A DNA stretch of 64,000 bases from the NCBI GenBank assembly GCA_014302835.1, contig CP060294.1, positions 1,240,001 to 1,304,000 of the forward strand. Reading direction: 5' to 3'. Origin of the DNA: Pedobacter sp. PAMC26386 (GTDB taxonomy: Bacteria; Bacteroidota; Bacteroidia; Sphingobacteriales; Sphingobacteriaceae). Below are positions 9,101 through 17,655 of the stretch, piece after piece (within the stretch, counting starts at the first letter, position 1; each line of letters starts with the position of its first letter). The translations under genes and the position numbers were made by a program. Below the pieces are notes generated by a model. That model was given only the letters and a program-made list of their open reading frames with translations, was not told where the DNA came from and ran no database searches.

Positions 9101-11031
9101 AATTGTACAGCAATCGTATTGTCATCAGTATTGATCTGGCATGACCAATAATCAGGATTGTCTGTGACTTCTTTGATTTTCGCTACATTGGTAACCGCTA
9201 TACTGCCGCCGCTTCCGGTAATCTCCCGAACATTCAGGACATTTACATTAAGTTCCTTACGCACCGTTAAGCTGTCAAACTCTGCGCTGCCATCTGGATT
9301 TATTTTATAACCGGTACCAGTGAACCCGCTTATATACAAAGCACTATTAACAGTATCGGCTACCACAGATAAAAACTTTACTGCATCGGTTTTGCGTACC
9401 GGTTGATTTAAGTAATCATCAAACTGGCGACCGTCCCATTTATCACTGTCCTGCGCATAATCAGCTAACAAGGCGTGTCCGGCTTCAGGTGCATAATCTG
9501 CAACACCAGCTTTAACCTTCGTTCCACCTAGCAATAAATAGCCATTACTTTCAGAAAGGCGATTTAAGAATATGTTTTTACGGATTTGGTTAATATCCAA
9601 AATCCCGGAACTCTCAATCAATTGCAACGTGCGCTGCTGTTGGGCATATTGGCGAACAATTTCACTCGCGCCAATGGTATCACTCCATTCAACCGATTCA
9701 TATAAGGATCTATCTTGCAAATCACGAACATAGGATGCTATCCTGACCTCTGGGTTTAACCCCATTTCCTCATCATGGATAACAGCAGTGTTCCCTAAAA
9801 CGACCTGCACATTATTCTGCTTAATAAATAGCCTGTCGCACTTTGCCGAATAAGACAGTAAAAAATCAGGGTTACTATTTTTATCATAATATGCCCGTCC
9901 GGCTATCTGTAGCCTGTTTTCTGCTGCTGTAACATAGGTTGGCGGCATCCCGATATTTACAATTACGTATTTATCCCCAACAGCCGGACGCAACAAATTA
10001 GAGGGCACATCTAAGCTTTTCTCATCATCATTTTTATTGATGGTAAATGTTTTGCTAATAGGATTGTATGAACCTAAGACAAATGTATAACCTGCAAGCT
10101 GGCCAGTATTAAATATGATTTTAGCAGCGTCTGCCAATTTAAATTGGTTAACATCAAAATCCATCGAAGAATCCGTAAAATACTTCCAGTTGCCATCACC
10201 AGCTACAATGCTGGTAATAGTTCCTTCCCGCTCAGGCTTAATATCAAACACCTGTGTAGCCTCAATTAAGCCGTAGCCCGTCTTTAAATCGACTTTGGCA
10301 TCATCCTGAATATAAGTTAAGCCGCCCGGTAATAATAGGCTACCTGCGTAGTTACGATACCCAATCGGTAAATTGTCACTACTACCACGAACATAAAGCC
10401 GGGTGACGATATTGGTGTTAGTCTTGTTTTGTCGTAAAATGTTATAAAGTCCATTTCCCTGACCGTAGGCAAAGGTCAAGCCGCTGGACTGCTCACGTTT
10501 TTGCAAGTGGATTGTTTTGTGATCAATCCACAATTCCGTATTAAAATCACTGGCGAGCTGATGTAAGACCTGTAAGCAGTTTTGCGCCGAAAAACTAAAA
10601 TTCTTGTATTCTGTATCATCCACGATACCAACAGTCCAGCCCGGATAACTGCGGTTGATATTTTCCACGACAAGCCCTACAATGGTAGCGGCATTACCCA
10701 TTAAGTTGAATGTAGGCTCTAAATAACTGTTTTTTGGGTTTAAGCCTTGCAATTGAATTTTTGCTAAATCATAAAATTCTTGTTCAAACTGAATCGTATA
10801 ATCATATTGGCGTTTTGCTTTTTTCTCGACGGTCGGGCTAATGTTCAGCTTGTACTTTTCGCCATCTAATATGATAAAATCATTTAGTCTAAAATCAATA
10901 TAAATGGGCAGGGTAAAAGTCATATCCAGTACATTTTCACTCATCGCTTTGACGGTTTGTTTTCCCTCTGGATGCACAGCTTTAACGATCCATATTAAGC
11001 TGCCGTCTGTTCGTTGTATATTGTAAATCAT
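6127..11031 (-). CDS. Phage tail tip/central hub protein with repeated carbohydrate-binding-like modules
   Basis: A 1634-residue protein. The N-terminal about 450 residues resemble tail-hub (gp27/endopeptidase-tail-like) proteins that follow the distal tail gene. A central shaft follows, then an Ala/Gln-rich helical spacer full of AQAKANTAQ-type repeats (roughly residues 785-870). Two near-identical modules of about 150 residues come next, each running from GGRNxFKDSxF to NKPxDWTPAPED, with jelly-roll/CBM-like character. A C-terminal host-range region ends the protein. Its start overlaps the stop of the 140-residue gene by 4 nt. It most likely forms the tail tip and contributes to receptor binding on the cell surface. 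Subdomain limits are estimates. Confidence 0.8.
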   Translation of the reverse strand: MIYNIQRTDGSLIWIVKAVHPEGKQTVKAMSENVLDMTFTLPIYIDFRLNDFIILDGEKYKLNISPTVEKKAKRQYDYTIQFEQEFYDLAKIQLQGLNPKNSYLEPTFNLMGNAATIVGLVVENINRSYPGWTVGIVDDTEYKNFSFSAQNCLQVLHQLASDFNTELWIDHKTIHLQKREQSSGLTFAYGQGNGLYNILRQNKTNTNIVTRLYVRGSSDNLPIGYRNYAGSLLLPGGLTYIQDDAKVDLKTGYGLIEATQVFDIKPEREGTITSIVAGDGNWKYFTDSSMDFDVNQFKLADAAKIIFNTGQLAGYTFVLGSYNPISKTFTINKNDDEKSLDVPSNLLRPAVGDKYVIVNIGMPPTYVTAAENRLQIAGRAYYDKNSNPDFLLSYSAKCDRLFIKQNNVQVVLGNTAVIHDEEMGLNPEVRIASYVRDLQDRSLYESVEWSDTIGASEIVRQYAQQQRTLQLIESSGILDINQIRKNIFLNRLSESNGYLLLGGTKVKAGVADYAPEAGHALLADYAQDSDKWDGRQFDDYLNQPVRKTDAVKFLSVVADTVNSALYISGFTGTGYKINPDGSAEFDSLTVRKELNVNVLNVREITGSGGSIAVTNVAKIKEVTDNPDYWSCQINTDDNTIAVQFRINDIVRCQVWDGKRLKYYTARVRAVSSGIFDLDKTGKTGAGIPAAGDSVFQFGNTTDTSRQGLIYLTNSDTGAPYLDVLDGINSDSLASKTKVRLGKLSGINDPELGQLDGYGLYADRAFIKGKIVVTGGNAETVTGSQAKANTAQSNAISTAQADAQAKANTAQTAAAGYTDSKSQATLTAAQSYADSTATSKSNAAQANAIYQASADAQAKANAAQANAAALTNQLLNSLKVGGRNLFKDSTFKNGLSGWNSNGGNTTIVTYDGKPAVRVVSDAISNGIYSSTVLSVPILANTDYCISFDIKGGYYDNLVVAIGLNDIDNRVTVPNSPEWNRVSYVTNSRGFSGNTAVVIYGTGWRQEFFIRNMKIEVGNKPTDWTPAPEDVQAAIDDANSLANQAKAAYSSLTSQLKTMAYRDIDIAAAQGITVIDRGTIVTFKADVAYLRANVANIEYLQGLEFNFTQGTVDRLKARVINATQIVVDGGGATTSQAQSYANTAQINAISSASVDAQNKINAIKVGGRNIFKDSSFKKGLTGWHSNGGNTSMVSIDGKPAVHVISDSVSNGIYSGSVLSVPILANTDYCISFDIKGAYYDNLVVAIGFNDVDNRVTVPNSPVWNRVSYITNSRGFSGNTPVVIYGTGWRQEFFIRNIKIEIGNKPSDWTPAPEDTGDITDNFTVIEGGLISTNTLRVGTLAQANAGLTGVTDQAADSVRIWAGGTFENRYTANFQVRDNGKVIAKNAEISGKIVAAEGNIGSLRINQSGLAAGSENTWTANSESVVFNPSYLLMRKCGSTAGSSFAMSQTREMSFGLGYYPGSAGSSDNHTVVVKNNIRNTYGSAPPDPSFRRRNIAMRLEARDSDENIALEIGNGRVYLNDVWDVNESTGPLKGYVKAFYNSAWGKYVLVLDDTRPHLESVTNNNGLYGNDVQSGTYQKQCGSWEDVGSYETYSVPANTYFAATKAAANTLAMNDVNNNGQTWANSNGYCQYNPR
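7097..7549. repeat. Duplicated tail-hub module, copy nearer the 3' end of the gene
   Basis: This 453-bp segment matches 7949-8401 with a constant offset of 852 bp (284 codons). Long stretches are identical at DNA level, for example around ACGCCAGCCTGTCCCATAT at 7171 and 8023. Differences are mostly synonymous or conservative. Confidence 0.9.
7949..8401. repeat. Duplicated tail-hub module, copy nearer the 5' end of the gene
   Basis: Partner of 7097-7549. The two copies flank a unique stretch of about 400 bp, and each encodes one GGRN...WTPAPED module. The high DNA identity suggests recent duplication or ongoing gene conversion within the tail gene. Confidence 0.9.
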
Positions 11032-11450
11032 GCCTGTTGCACCTCCTGTAATTGAATTTCTATTTGCACTATAATTTGATTGCCACTGAATGAGGTCGGA
11101 ATGCTTAGAACGGTCATATCGCGGTAGAAAACTTTAAAAGTTTTACCCAGTTCAACAACATTTAAATTGAGCGTTCCCGGTTTATTCATGAGTGCAAACA
11201 GCGCATCATATTTTGCCCAAAAATCAGCCAAAGAGATGGCCTCAATGACACCTTTTAATTTAAAGACCCTGTCATTGAATTTGGGGGCAGCCGCTAAATC
11301 ATACTCCTTGCCATTTTGTTCTGCCCAGTCGTTAGAAAATGGTTCTTTACGAGAAGCCCATGTTAAGAACATTACCCAACCAGTTTCAACCATAAACCTG
11401 CAAGTGGTGTATAAATCTGTATTATCTATTTTGTACTTATTAGACTTCAT
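11028..11450 (-). CDS. Distal-tail-like phage protein (140 aa)
   Basis: A 140-residue protein without signal or membrane segments. It sits between the tape measure gene (1 nt gap) and the tail hub gene (ATGA overlap), which is the usual place of the distal tail protein joining tube to tip. The sequence shows a mixed beta fold with an alternating hydrophobic C-terminus (GNQIIVQIEIQLQEV). I assign the role from gene order plus overall character; no diagnostic motif is visible. Confidence 0.65.
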   Translation of the reverse strand: MKSNKYKIDNTDLYTTCRFMVETGWVMFLTWASRKEPFSNDWAEQNGKEYDLAAAPKFNDRVFKLKGVIEAISLADFWAKYDALFALMNKPGTLNLNVVELGKTFKVFYRDMTVLSIPTSFSGNQIIVQIEIQLQEVQQA

Positions 11451-11451
11451 T

Positions 11452-14400
11452 TTAATTTCCTCCAGCTCTTAAGGCATTGTTACTGTTACTCATTTTTTTA
11501 TCCATACTAACCAGTGCCGTTTCTATGTTATACAGCCTGTCTGTGTTGTTCGCAGTGCGAAGCGTATTGGCTGCAACCTCCATTTGAACTAAGTGCTGCG
11601 CCTTTAAAACAGCGAGCTGATCGGCTCCGGTCTGGCCAATAAATTTGAGCGTTACGTTTCCCTCCAGAGTGGCAATGCGCTGGCCACCGAATTGCCCTGC
11701 AATAATTTCAGCGGTCTGCTGAGTCATTCCTTGAATACCTGCGACTACATTGTTAGTCTTGCTATCAATAGGTTTTACGCCAGTTATGGTTTCAAGCTGT
11801 TTCCAATAATCAGCGGCGTTCTCTCCAATAGTAGCATATTGCTTCTTTAAAGCCTCAATCTGTTCTTTTGTCGGGGTACCGCTACTCATCAGATTGCCCA
11901 GTGCATTGTAAAAGGGCTGCATTGCATCCTCTAAATATTTATATTTAAAACTGTTCGAAATGGCCTTTTGCATGATGCTTTCAAAGCTGTCAGCAAAATC
12001 AGCAGCGGCAAATTTTCCATTCTCAAACAGCTGAGTTAAGCTATCTGCTAAGCCAGAAGTAGAAGTACCAGTAAGGAGTTGTTTTAAATCTTCCTGAAGT
12101 TGTGCGGTAGAAACACCAGCTGCTTCCAATTCCTCTTTTAGCTTCTTTAAAGCCTCAAAATCAGATTTTGCCTGATCTTTAAGCTTTCCTTGCGTGTATA
12201 GTTGTTCAAGCTTGTTATAATCACTTCCGGCAAGGGATGCCATAATATCCCATGTCTTGGCCTTACGCAGCCACGTTCCATGTTTATAGCCAACACCATT
12301 GACAAATTCCTCACCCTGAAGGGCAGAATATATTTTATCATAAGCCTTCTGTATCTCTGGGCTTTGTTTTTTAAGGGCTTCAAGTTGATCAACTATAGCT
12401 CTATACGAGTTTTTACCTCTGGCGACGGTATCCAAATCACGTTTGCGAAGTAGGACTTGGTACTCCATTTCTCCTTTGATTGCTGCCGCATAATAATCGT
12501 CCTGAATTTTGCGTGCAGCAGCATTCATTTCTTTGACCTTTTTACCAATGGAAAGAAATCCGGTGACGGCACTGATTGTTTTAGTCACCCCGCCAACAAT
12601 GTCCCCACTTGAAAAAGAGGCGTATGCTCCAGCTGCATCTGCGCCAACTTTGACGAGCCTACTTATGGTATCAATTGTATAACCAGCCTCAGTATTTACG
12701 CCTCCCAAAGCGTTTGACAATTCGCCGAATCCACCTGAAACCTGATCTAAATCTCTAGAAACACCAAATGCAAACTCCGTAGAAGTCCCTGTCAAATATT
12801 TAAAGTTATCTGAAATGCCCTGGGCGAAATTTGATTTGGATTTACCTGTGATTGAGTTTAATAATTTATCTACCTCAGCCTGAGTTTTCCCTAAATCAAG
12901 TAATGTTCTTTTAAACTCCTCTTCTGAGATTAAGGAATTACCCTGATCGTCTTTAGAGTTAAGTTTCTTTTTTAGACTTTCGACCTTAGTTTGAAGTGTA
13001 TCAAGATTAGTCTGATCAACCCCAATTTTGAAAGCTAATTTTAGTCCGTTAATCTGGGTATTGATTTTCTCAATTGCCTCTGGAGGTAATCCACCTTTTG
13101 CAAGAATCGCCTCTAAAGCTTTTAACTGCTCTTTGACCTGTTCACGGGTTAAAAGGATGGTTTCTTGTGCGAGTTTCTTGTAAATTTCAGTTTTGGCTAA
13201 GGCTTCATCCTTTGCTGCATTGATTTTAGAATCTCGTTCAAATTCTAAGTTTTTGATTTGCTCAGCTGATATTGTACCATGATTTTCTTTTAGGATTGTA
13301 TCGTATTGTTGCAAATAATCCCTTTTAATGGACAATTCTTTTTGTGCATAAGTCTCGGCCTGTTTGTAGGCATCAGTATATCGTTTCTCTTCTACACCTT
13401 GTAATTCTTTGATCTGTTTTTCCTGTTCGGTCATTCGTTCTTTTTCACCACCAGAAAGCACACTACCAAAAACAGGTTTTAGAGTTAGTTTTAAATATTC
13501 ATCTTGTAATTGTTTTAATCTATCGGTATTACTTTTTACCTCTTTTCCGAAACGTTTATCAGCAGCATCTTTGCCAAATGTCGTTTTGAAGTTTTCGTAA
13601 TCCTCATACATTTTTTTTTGCTTTTCAAATTCAACACCCGCCTTCGCTGTACTTTGACGATAAGTTAAATCTTCTATGGCATCGTCCCGGATTTTATTCA
13701 GACTGCTGCCATCTACTTTATATTTGTTTTTGGGGTCTTTATTAAAGCGGTCAACTTCTTTTGCTATTTTTATAAACTTAGCCTTGATTGCCTCTAATTC
13801 TGCATCATCCTTAGTCCCGGATTTACGGCTATACTCCTTGGTGATATCTTCAATTTTTTGTTGTAGTACCCGCTGGTGGTTTAAAGCTGCATTGTCTGCT
13901 TTAGTGGTGTCCTTTGGCTGATCTCCGCCTACGTTACCTTTTATTTTACCACCTCTTTCAATCTGCTTGGTCACTTCCTTTTCTAAATCCAAATTTCTTT
14001 TGGCTAGAATATTACTGTCCGTTTTAAAGTCATTGACTTTCTTTTGAGCTTCTGCCGCTCTTTTTTCGGCACGTGCCGCATCACGCAAAAACCCTTCGGA
14101 ATTACTTGCGCCTACACCAGCAGAACCACTTGCCTTGCCAGAGCCTACGATGTCCAGATTCTTTTTGGCAAGTAGTTTTTGCTTCTCAATCACAACTTCT
14201 AAATCTTTAATCTGCTGCTCGTTTTCAAGCTGACGGGAAGAGTTTTGGGTTATTTTGTCAGCAGCAGCTCTTGCCCTTGCTGTTGCAAGGATGGCATTGG
14301 TTAACTCATCATAAGCGCGTTTAGTTGCGCTGCTGGCTTGTAGTTCAAATTTTATATTGTTAAAATAATCGGGGTACATCTTTTGCAGTTCAGCATAAGC

Positions 14401-15423
14401 CTCTTTTCTATATTTCAATGACAGATTAGTATTCCCATACTCGTTATAAAGCAGTTTTAAATCGGTCAGTTCCCTTTGAGCATCCTGTGAGCCTTTTAAT
14501 TGTACAGCAGCAAGTTCTTTTTTATCCTTTACCGCTTGACTAAGCTTTACACTAAACAGATCTAAATTCCCCAGATATTTCATCAACGGTTCAATTGCAA
14601 AAGCAAGGAGACCTGCTATACCTATACCGGGTAATATTTGAGCGACTGTACGCAAACCACCCCAAAGTTTGCCCACGGCACCAGTACTACCGACTATTTT
14701 ATTCCCCAGCGCGTCAAAACCATCCTTACCAACATTTTTGACTCTCCCGATCTCTACCTGAGTATCTTGAAGTTTTTTATTGTACTTGGTAACAATTTCT
14801 ATATTACCTGAGTTCGCTGCCATATTTTGGTAAGCACTGGCGGCATATTCCAATCGGCCTAACTTGGAAGTTGGCCTTTCAATTTGTAAAGGAAGCGCGA
14901 TACCCGAAACGTCAAACCCAGAACGCCCAGCATTTCTCATTCTCTTTAGAGTGGCTTCGGTCTGTTCCAGCTTAGCGTTGTATTTGGCTAGCATTTCCGG
15001 AGAGGTGGCCTCTAAAATAGCACGCTTATACAAGTCAGCAGCTTCTTTCATTCTTTCGAGCTGCCCCTTTGGGCGTTCAAAATTAGGAATAGCTTTACCC
15101 ATATCATCAAAGCCCTGTTTACCTATCCTGTTCAAACGAATAATTTCATTTTGAAATTCTTGTATGCGGATATTGTATTTTTCAATAGATGTTGTAGAAG
15201 TAGCCTGAGTCTGGGAAACTTTTAATTCTTGAAGTTTCACCTTCAAACGTTCAATAAGTCCGGTGTTATCACTGTTGATCGCACTTACACTACTTTTAAG
15301 TTTGGCTGCTGCCTGATCAGCAGTCGTACCAATACTGGCAATGTTGTTTTTGATGCGTTCAGCTTCGGCCTGCGCTTCTGGGGTGTTAAAAATAAAGTCT
15401 ATACCTAATTCTATATCGCTCAT
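11452..15423 (-). CDS. Phage tail length tape measure protein
   Basis: A 1323-residue protein. The N-terminus has three similar coiled-coil units (each containing K-Y-N-x-K/R-L/I followed by a GxxGFD motif). Next come a hydrophobic segment (GGLRTVAQILPGIGIAGLLAF, about 250-275), long charged coiled coils in the middle and a second glycine/alanine-rich hydrophobic region near 930-980. This is the classic tape-measure design, setting tail length and later passing through the inner membrane. It begins 4 nt after the stop of the frameshifted chaperone, as in lambda and Mu. Length predicts a tail on the order of 200 nm, if the usual about 0.15 nm per residue applies. Confidence 0.92.
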   Translation of the reverse strand: MSDIELGIDFIFNTPEAQAEAERIKNNIASIGTTADQAAAKLKSSVSAINSDNTGLIERLKVKLQELKVSQTQATSTTSIEKYNIRIQEFQNEIIRLNRIGKQGFDDMGKAIPNFERPKGQLERMKEAADLYKRAILEATSPEMLAKYNAKLEQTEATLKRMRNAGRSGFDVSGIALPLQIERPTSKLGRLEYAASAYQNMAANSGNIEIVTKYNKKLQDTQVEIGRVKNVGKDGFDALGNKIVGSTGAVGKLWGGLRTVAQILPGIGIAGLLAFAIEPLMKYLGNLDLFSVKLSQAVKDKKELAAVQLKGSQDAQRELTDLKLLYNEYGNTNLSLKYRKEAYAELQKMYPDYFNNIKFELQASSATKRAYDELTNAILATARARAAADKITQNSSRQLENEQQIKDLEVVIEKQKLLAKKNLDIVGSGKASGSAGVGASNSEGFLRDAARAEKRAAEAQKKVNDFKTDSNILAKRNLDLEKEVTKQIERGGKIKGNVGGDQPKDTTKADNAALNHQRVLQQKIEDITKEYSRKSGTKDDAELEAIKAKFIKIAKEVDRFNKDPKNKYKVDGSSLNKIRDDAIEDLTYRQSTAKAGVEFEKQKKMYEDYENFKTTFGKDAADKRFGKEVKSNTDRLKQLQDEYLKLTLKPVFGSVLSGGEKERMTEQEKQIKELQGVEEKRYTDAYKQAETYAQKELSIKRDYLQQYDTILKENHGTISAEQIKNLEFERDSKINAAKDEALAKTEIYKKLAQETILLTREQVKEQLKALEAILAKGGLPPEAIEKINTQINGLKLAFKIGVDQTNLDTLQTKVESLKKKLNSKDDQGNSLISEEEFKRTLLDLGKTQAEVDKLLNSITGKSKSNFAQGISDNFKYLTGTSTEFAFGVSRDLDQVSGGFGELSNALGGVNTEAGYTIDTISRLVKVGADAAGAYASFSSGDIVGGVTKTISAVTGFLSIGKKVKEMNAAARKIQDDYYAAAIKGEMEYQVLLRKRDLDTVARGKNSYRAIVDQLEALKKQSPEIQKAYDKIYSALQGEEFVNGVGYKHGTWLRKAKTWDIMASLAGSDYNKLEQLYTQGKLKDQAKSDFEALKKLKEELEAAGVSTAQLQEDLKQLLTGTSTSGLADSLTQLFENGKFAAADFADSFESIMQKAISNSFKYKYLEDAMQPFYNALGNLMSSGTPTKEQIEALKKQYATIGENAADYWKQLETITGVKPIDSKTNNVVAGIQGMTQQTAEIIAGQFGGQRIATLEGNVTLKFIGQTGADQLAVLKAQHLVQMEVAANTLRTANNTDRLYNIETALVSMDKKMSNSNNALRAGGN

Positions 15424-15427
15424 TTTG

Positions 15428-16098
15428 CTACATTCCTAATATTTTAGCGAGTTCATCGCCTTCAAATAGTTTTGGTTCTGTTTTTACTTTTTTCATTGCC
15501 GGGGCATCAGCTAGCATCCTTTGTATGCTTTCCCAGCTTACTTTACGCATGATGTATTTTTCCGTCCAGCCAGTTTTTTCGGCTATCATAAAAATCACAC
15601 CTGAGAGGCTATTGAGGCCAGTGGCCTTTAACTCCTCTTTTCCGTCGGACTCAGATTCGGTCTGGTCATCCTCAGATGACTGGTCAATCTGATAGTATTC
15701 AAAAAATCCGAAATACCGCTACATACAACAACATTGGTGATATTGTAAAGGGTTTTTTCGGCTACATGGCGTTTAAGATAAAAGGCCAGCAGACGCTCCA
15801 ACCAATCCGGAAACCGGTTCCTTAAAATTATAATGGCTATAATTCGGGCTATTAACCCCGCTGATTTTTCACGTAACCTTATTCCTTCAGTGACATTTTC
15901 GGTCTCTAAACCCATTTCCTGCACCTGTAGATATAAGCTACCAGCACGTACCGCTGTGTCTAAAAAAGGATGCTTTAAGATTAGGGTTATAGTTTTCTTT
16001 CCAAAAATCCTAAACAACAAGGGCGCAGTTACGGGTAACGGCACGCCCTTGTCTAATAAGGTATCAGCTGCTTCTAATTCGATGCTGATAGATTCCAT
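15428..16098 (-). CDS. Tail assembly chaperone, -1 frameshift fusion product (G-T type)
   Basis: Reading from the ATG at 16098 and slipping back one base at T-TTT-TTG (15706-15700) extends the frame to a TAG at 15428-15430. This gives a fusion of about 223 residues. The added 90 residues start with an acidic linker (EYYQIDQSSEDDQTESESDG) and end in a basic-to-acidic helical region (KYIMRKVSWESIQRML ... LAKILGM). The extension has no start codon of its own near the junction and fills the otherwise empty stretch just before the tape measure gene. Mu gp41/42 and lambda G/GT use the same strategy. Confidence 0.8.
15628..16098 (-). CDS. Tail assembly chaperone, unshifted product (G type)
   Basis: A 156-residue protein whose ATG overlaps the stop of the tail tube gene by one base. 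It has a helical core (GLIARIIAIIILRNRFPDW) and no signal peptide. The last 23 codons after the slippery site read as low-complexity sequence (LTSHLRMTRPNLSPTEKRS), consistent with the zero frame being a by-product past the slip point. It sits between the tail tube and tape measure genes, the conserved position of G-type chaperones that coat the tape measure during tail assembly. Confidence 0.8.
   Translation of the reverse strand: MESISIELEAADTLLDKGVPLPVTAPLLFRIFGKKTITLILKHPFLDTAVRAGSLYLQVQEMGLETENVTEGIRLREKSAGLIARIIAIIILRNRFPDWLERLLAFYLKRHVAEKTLYNITNVVVCSGISDFLNTIRLTSHLRMTRPNLSPTEKRS
15700..15706 (-). promoter_or_regulatory. Slippery heptamer T-TTT-TTG for -1 ribosomal frameshifting
   Basis: In the zero frame the codons are GAT TTT TTG. 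The heptamer UUUUUUG fits the X-XXY-YYZ rule and directs the ribosome into the frame that encodes the acidic linker and the C-terminal extension. Frame arithmetic agrees: zero-frame stop at 15628-15630, -1 stop at 15428-15430. Confidence 0.75.
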
Positions 16099-16616
16099 TA
16101 TGCGCCAGCTTTACCGTAACTAAATGCTGACACACCAGCTTTTGCGGGCTTCATCACTTTACATTTAACTCGTACCACGTTTACATCGGTAGTAGTGAAT
16201 ACACCGACCAATGAAGCATTAACTTTAACACGAGGGTAAAGCCAGTCATTATCCTGCGTATCGGTAGCTTTGAGTGTTTTTTCGACATTCACAACACCTA
16301 ACGGTTCATTATACACTGTATTTGCACCTGCTCCGGTAATAGTACCACCTGTTAAATCGGCAATAACTTCTTTGTCAAACGTCAATAAATCAAATGTGAT
16401 CTCTTTAACACCCTTTTTAGAAACTGTAATTGCTGGTGCACTATCGTCACCCTCCTCAAAAAAATCTGTATCCGTAGGGTCGGCAGGTGTTATCTTAAGC
16501 GTGTTTTCTCTAACTTTCCCAGGGGATGTAAGTACCGGACCCGCACCGCCATCAGCAGCAATAGCACCCAGTACTAAACCACCTATTTTTAATCCGTATG
16601 AAAATATTTGTGCCAT
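16098..16616 (-). CDS. Major tail tube-like protein
   Basis: A 172-residue, beta-rich soluble protein (repeated alternating polar/hydrophobic strands such as KKGVKEITFDLLTFD and VNVVRVKCKV). It lies immediately upstream of the tail chaperone and tape measure genes, where siphovirus and Mu-like phages keep the tail tube subunit. Size fits tube proteins of long non-contractile tails. No sheath gene precedes it, so this phage probably has a siphovirus-type rather than a myovirus-type tail, unlike Mu. The assignment is by position and composition. Confidence 0.65.
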   Translation of the reverse strand: MAQIFSYGLKIGGLVLGAIAADGGAGPVLTSPGKVRENTLKITPADPTDTDFFEEGDDSAPAITVSKKGVKEITFDLLTFDKEVIADLTGGTITGAGANTVYNEPLGVVNVEKTLKATDTQDNDWLYPRVKVNASLVGVFTTTDVNVVRVKCKVMKPAKAGVSAFSYGKAGA

Positions 16617-16677
16617 AATTTTTTAAATTTTAAAACTGTTTTAAATGACTTTAAAAGGGGCTTTAAACCCCAATTAA
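16617..16677. promoter_or_regulatory. Intergenic array of phased TTTAAA motifs with small GC hairpin
   Basis: TTAAA steps are centred at 16624/25, 16631/32, 16642/43, 16652/53 and 16664/65, that is, mostly 10-12 bp apart on one helix face. GGGG...CCCC arms at 16657-16671 form a small hairpin over the last motif. It lies just upstream of the tail tube gene. Function unknown; see findings. Confidence 0.5.
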
Positions 16678-17163
16678 TTAACTTGTTGCTTTATTGTTTT
16701 CTGCTGCAATTTCAGCAGCTTTTAATTCTGCTTCCTTCGTAGCAATCTGTGTTTTCAGTTTTTCCACGCCCGTCATGTGATTAGGTTTGGTATCATATAA
16801 CTCAATGTAGCGGGTTACAAGAGCAGCCTTTTCATCTGTTTCAGATGAGTTGGTTTGCGTACTATCTGAGCCGTCAGTACCACCGGTACTATTTTCAGGT
16901 GACCCGGCATTACCAGCTGCACCTTCTGTTGAACCATCGACCTGCAAACCAGAATCTCCAGCTGCCTTTTCGTTAAAAATATCGGCAGCCATGACTAGCG
17001 TACGGCTAATCGTTTCAATTTTTTTATCAGCGAGTCCGTTTGCCCAACCCATAGCGTAATGTTCGGCGCGGAACATATTACCATCTGAGGTGAAATAAAG
17101 TGTCCTTACTGTTTCTTCTTTTGCGAAAAGTACTTTTGCCCTTTCTAAATATTCTTTGTTCAT
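16678..17163 (-). CDS. Phage protein with Ser/Gly/Thr-rich linker (161 aa), unknown role
   Basis: A 161-residue protein in two parts. The N-terminal 65 residues look globular (EYLERAKVLFAKEETVRTLYF ...). A flexible Gly/Ser/Asn/Thr-rich linker (about 70-112) joins them to a helical C-terminal segment rich in Lys, Glu and Ala (about 112-161). The start overlaps the stop of the spanin-like gene by 4 nt. Similar bipartite proteins accompany structural genes in Bacteroidota phages, and I suspect a head-tail joining or decoration role. No domain assignment is justified. Confidence 0.6.
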   Translation of the reverse strand: MNKEYLERAKVLFAKEETVRTLYFTSDGNMFRAEHYAMGWANGLADKKIETISRTLVMAADIFNEKAAGDSGLQVDGSTEGAAGNAGSPENSTGGTDGSDSTQTNSSETDEKAALVTRYIELYDTKPNHMTGVEKLKTQIATKEAELKAAEIAAENNKATS

Positions 17164-17651
17164 GAGATTTTTTTATATGCCCAACCTAAAAGGAATAACA
17201 CACCAATAATTAGCAGGATATTTATCCAAATAGGCCACGGGGACGGTTTAACTGTTTGTTTAATTTGCTGGCTAAAGTCTATGGTTTGAACAGCTTTAAC
17301 CTGTGTTTTACTGCTATCGGTCGCCGTTAATTCCGAGCGGGCAACTGGCTTCGCCTGAGCAGTAAAATCTATTTTTTTTCCCTTCGCTTTTAACGTGATT
17401 TTTAATCCGGCACTTTCAAAAGATGCGCTATCCACACTTCCAGTATCCGGATTAAATGTTCCGGTAAGCACATCGTCGTAAAACTTGGTGACTAACTTAT
17501 TACTACTGTGTTTTTCAGCAAGACTATCCAGTGTACTTACTACTTTAAGCTGCGTATTTAAACTTCTCTCCCTGACACCGCATCCAAATACCAAGCAGAG
17601 AAAGAACATAAAGGCAGGTAGTTTCCAAAGCCAGAATTGTTGTGCGCTCAT
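17160..17651 (-). CDS. Candidate unimolecular spanin (lipoprotein with C-terminal membrane anchor)
   Basis: I choose the ATG at 17651 over an upstream one at 17678, which would overlap the lysin gene. The 163-residue product has a lipoprotein signal (WLWKLPAFMFFLCLVFGC, Cys24). A periplasmic beta-rich stretch of about 100 residues follows, and then a single C-terminal membrane span (WPIWINILLIIGVLFLLGW) ending in K-K. An outer-membrane lipid anchor plus an inner-membrane span in one chain is the topology of T1 gp11-type u-spanins, which fuse the two membranes at lysis. It directly follows holin and lysin genes, which strongly supports a lysis role. Confidence 0.72.
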   Translation of the reverse strand: MSAQQFWLWKLPAFMFFLCLVFGCGVRERSLNTQLKVVSTLDSLAEKHSSNKLVTKFYDDVLTGTFNPDTGSVDSASFESAGLKITLKAKGKKIDFTAQAKPVARSELTATDSSKTQVKAVQTIDFSQQIKQTVKPSPWPIWINILLIIGVLFLLGWAYKKIS

Positions 17652-17655
17652 GGCT

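Noticed and set aside
6006..16626. Many plus-strand ORFs opposite the tail genes
   Set aside because: They are antisense shadows of long, well-supported minus-strand genes, without leaders or domain sense.
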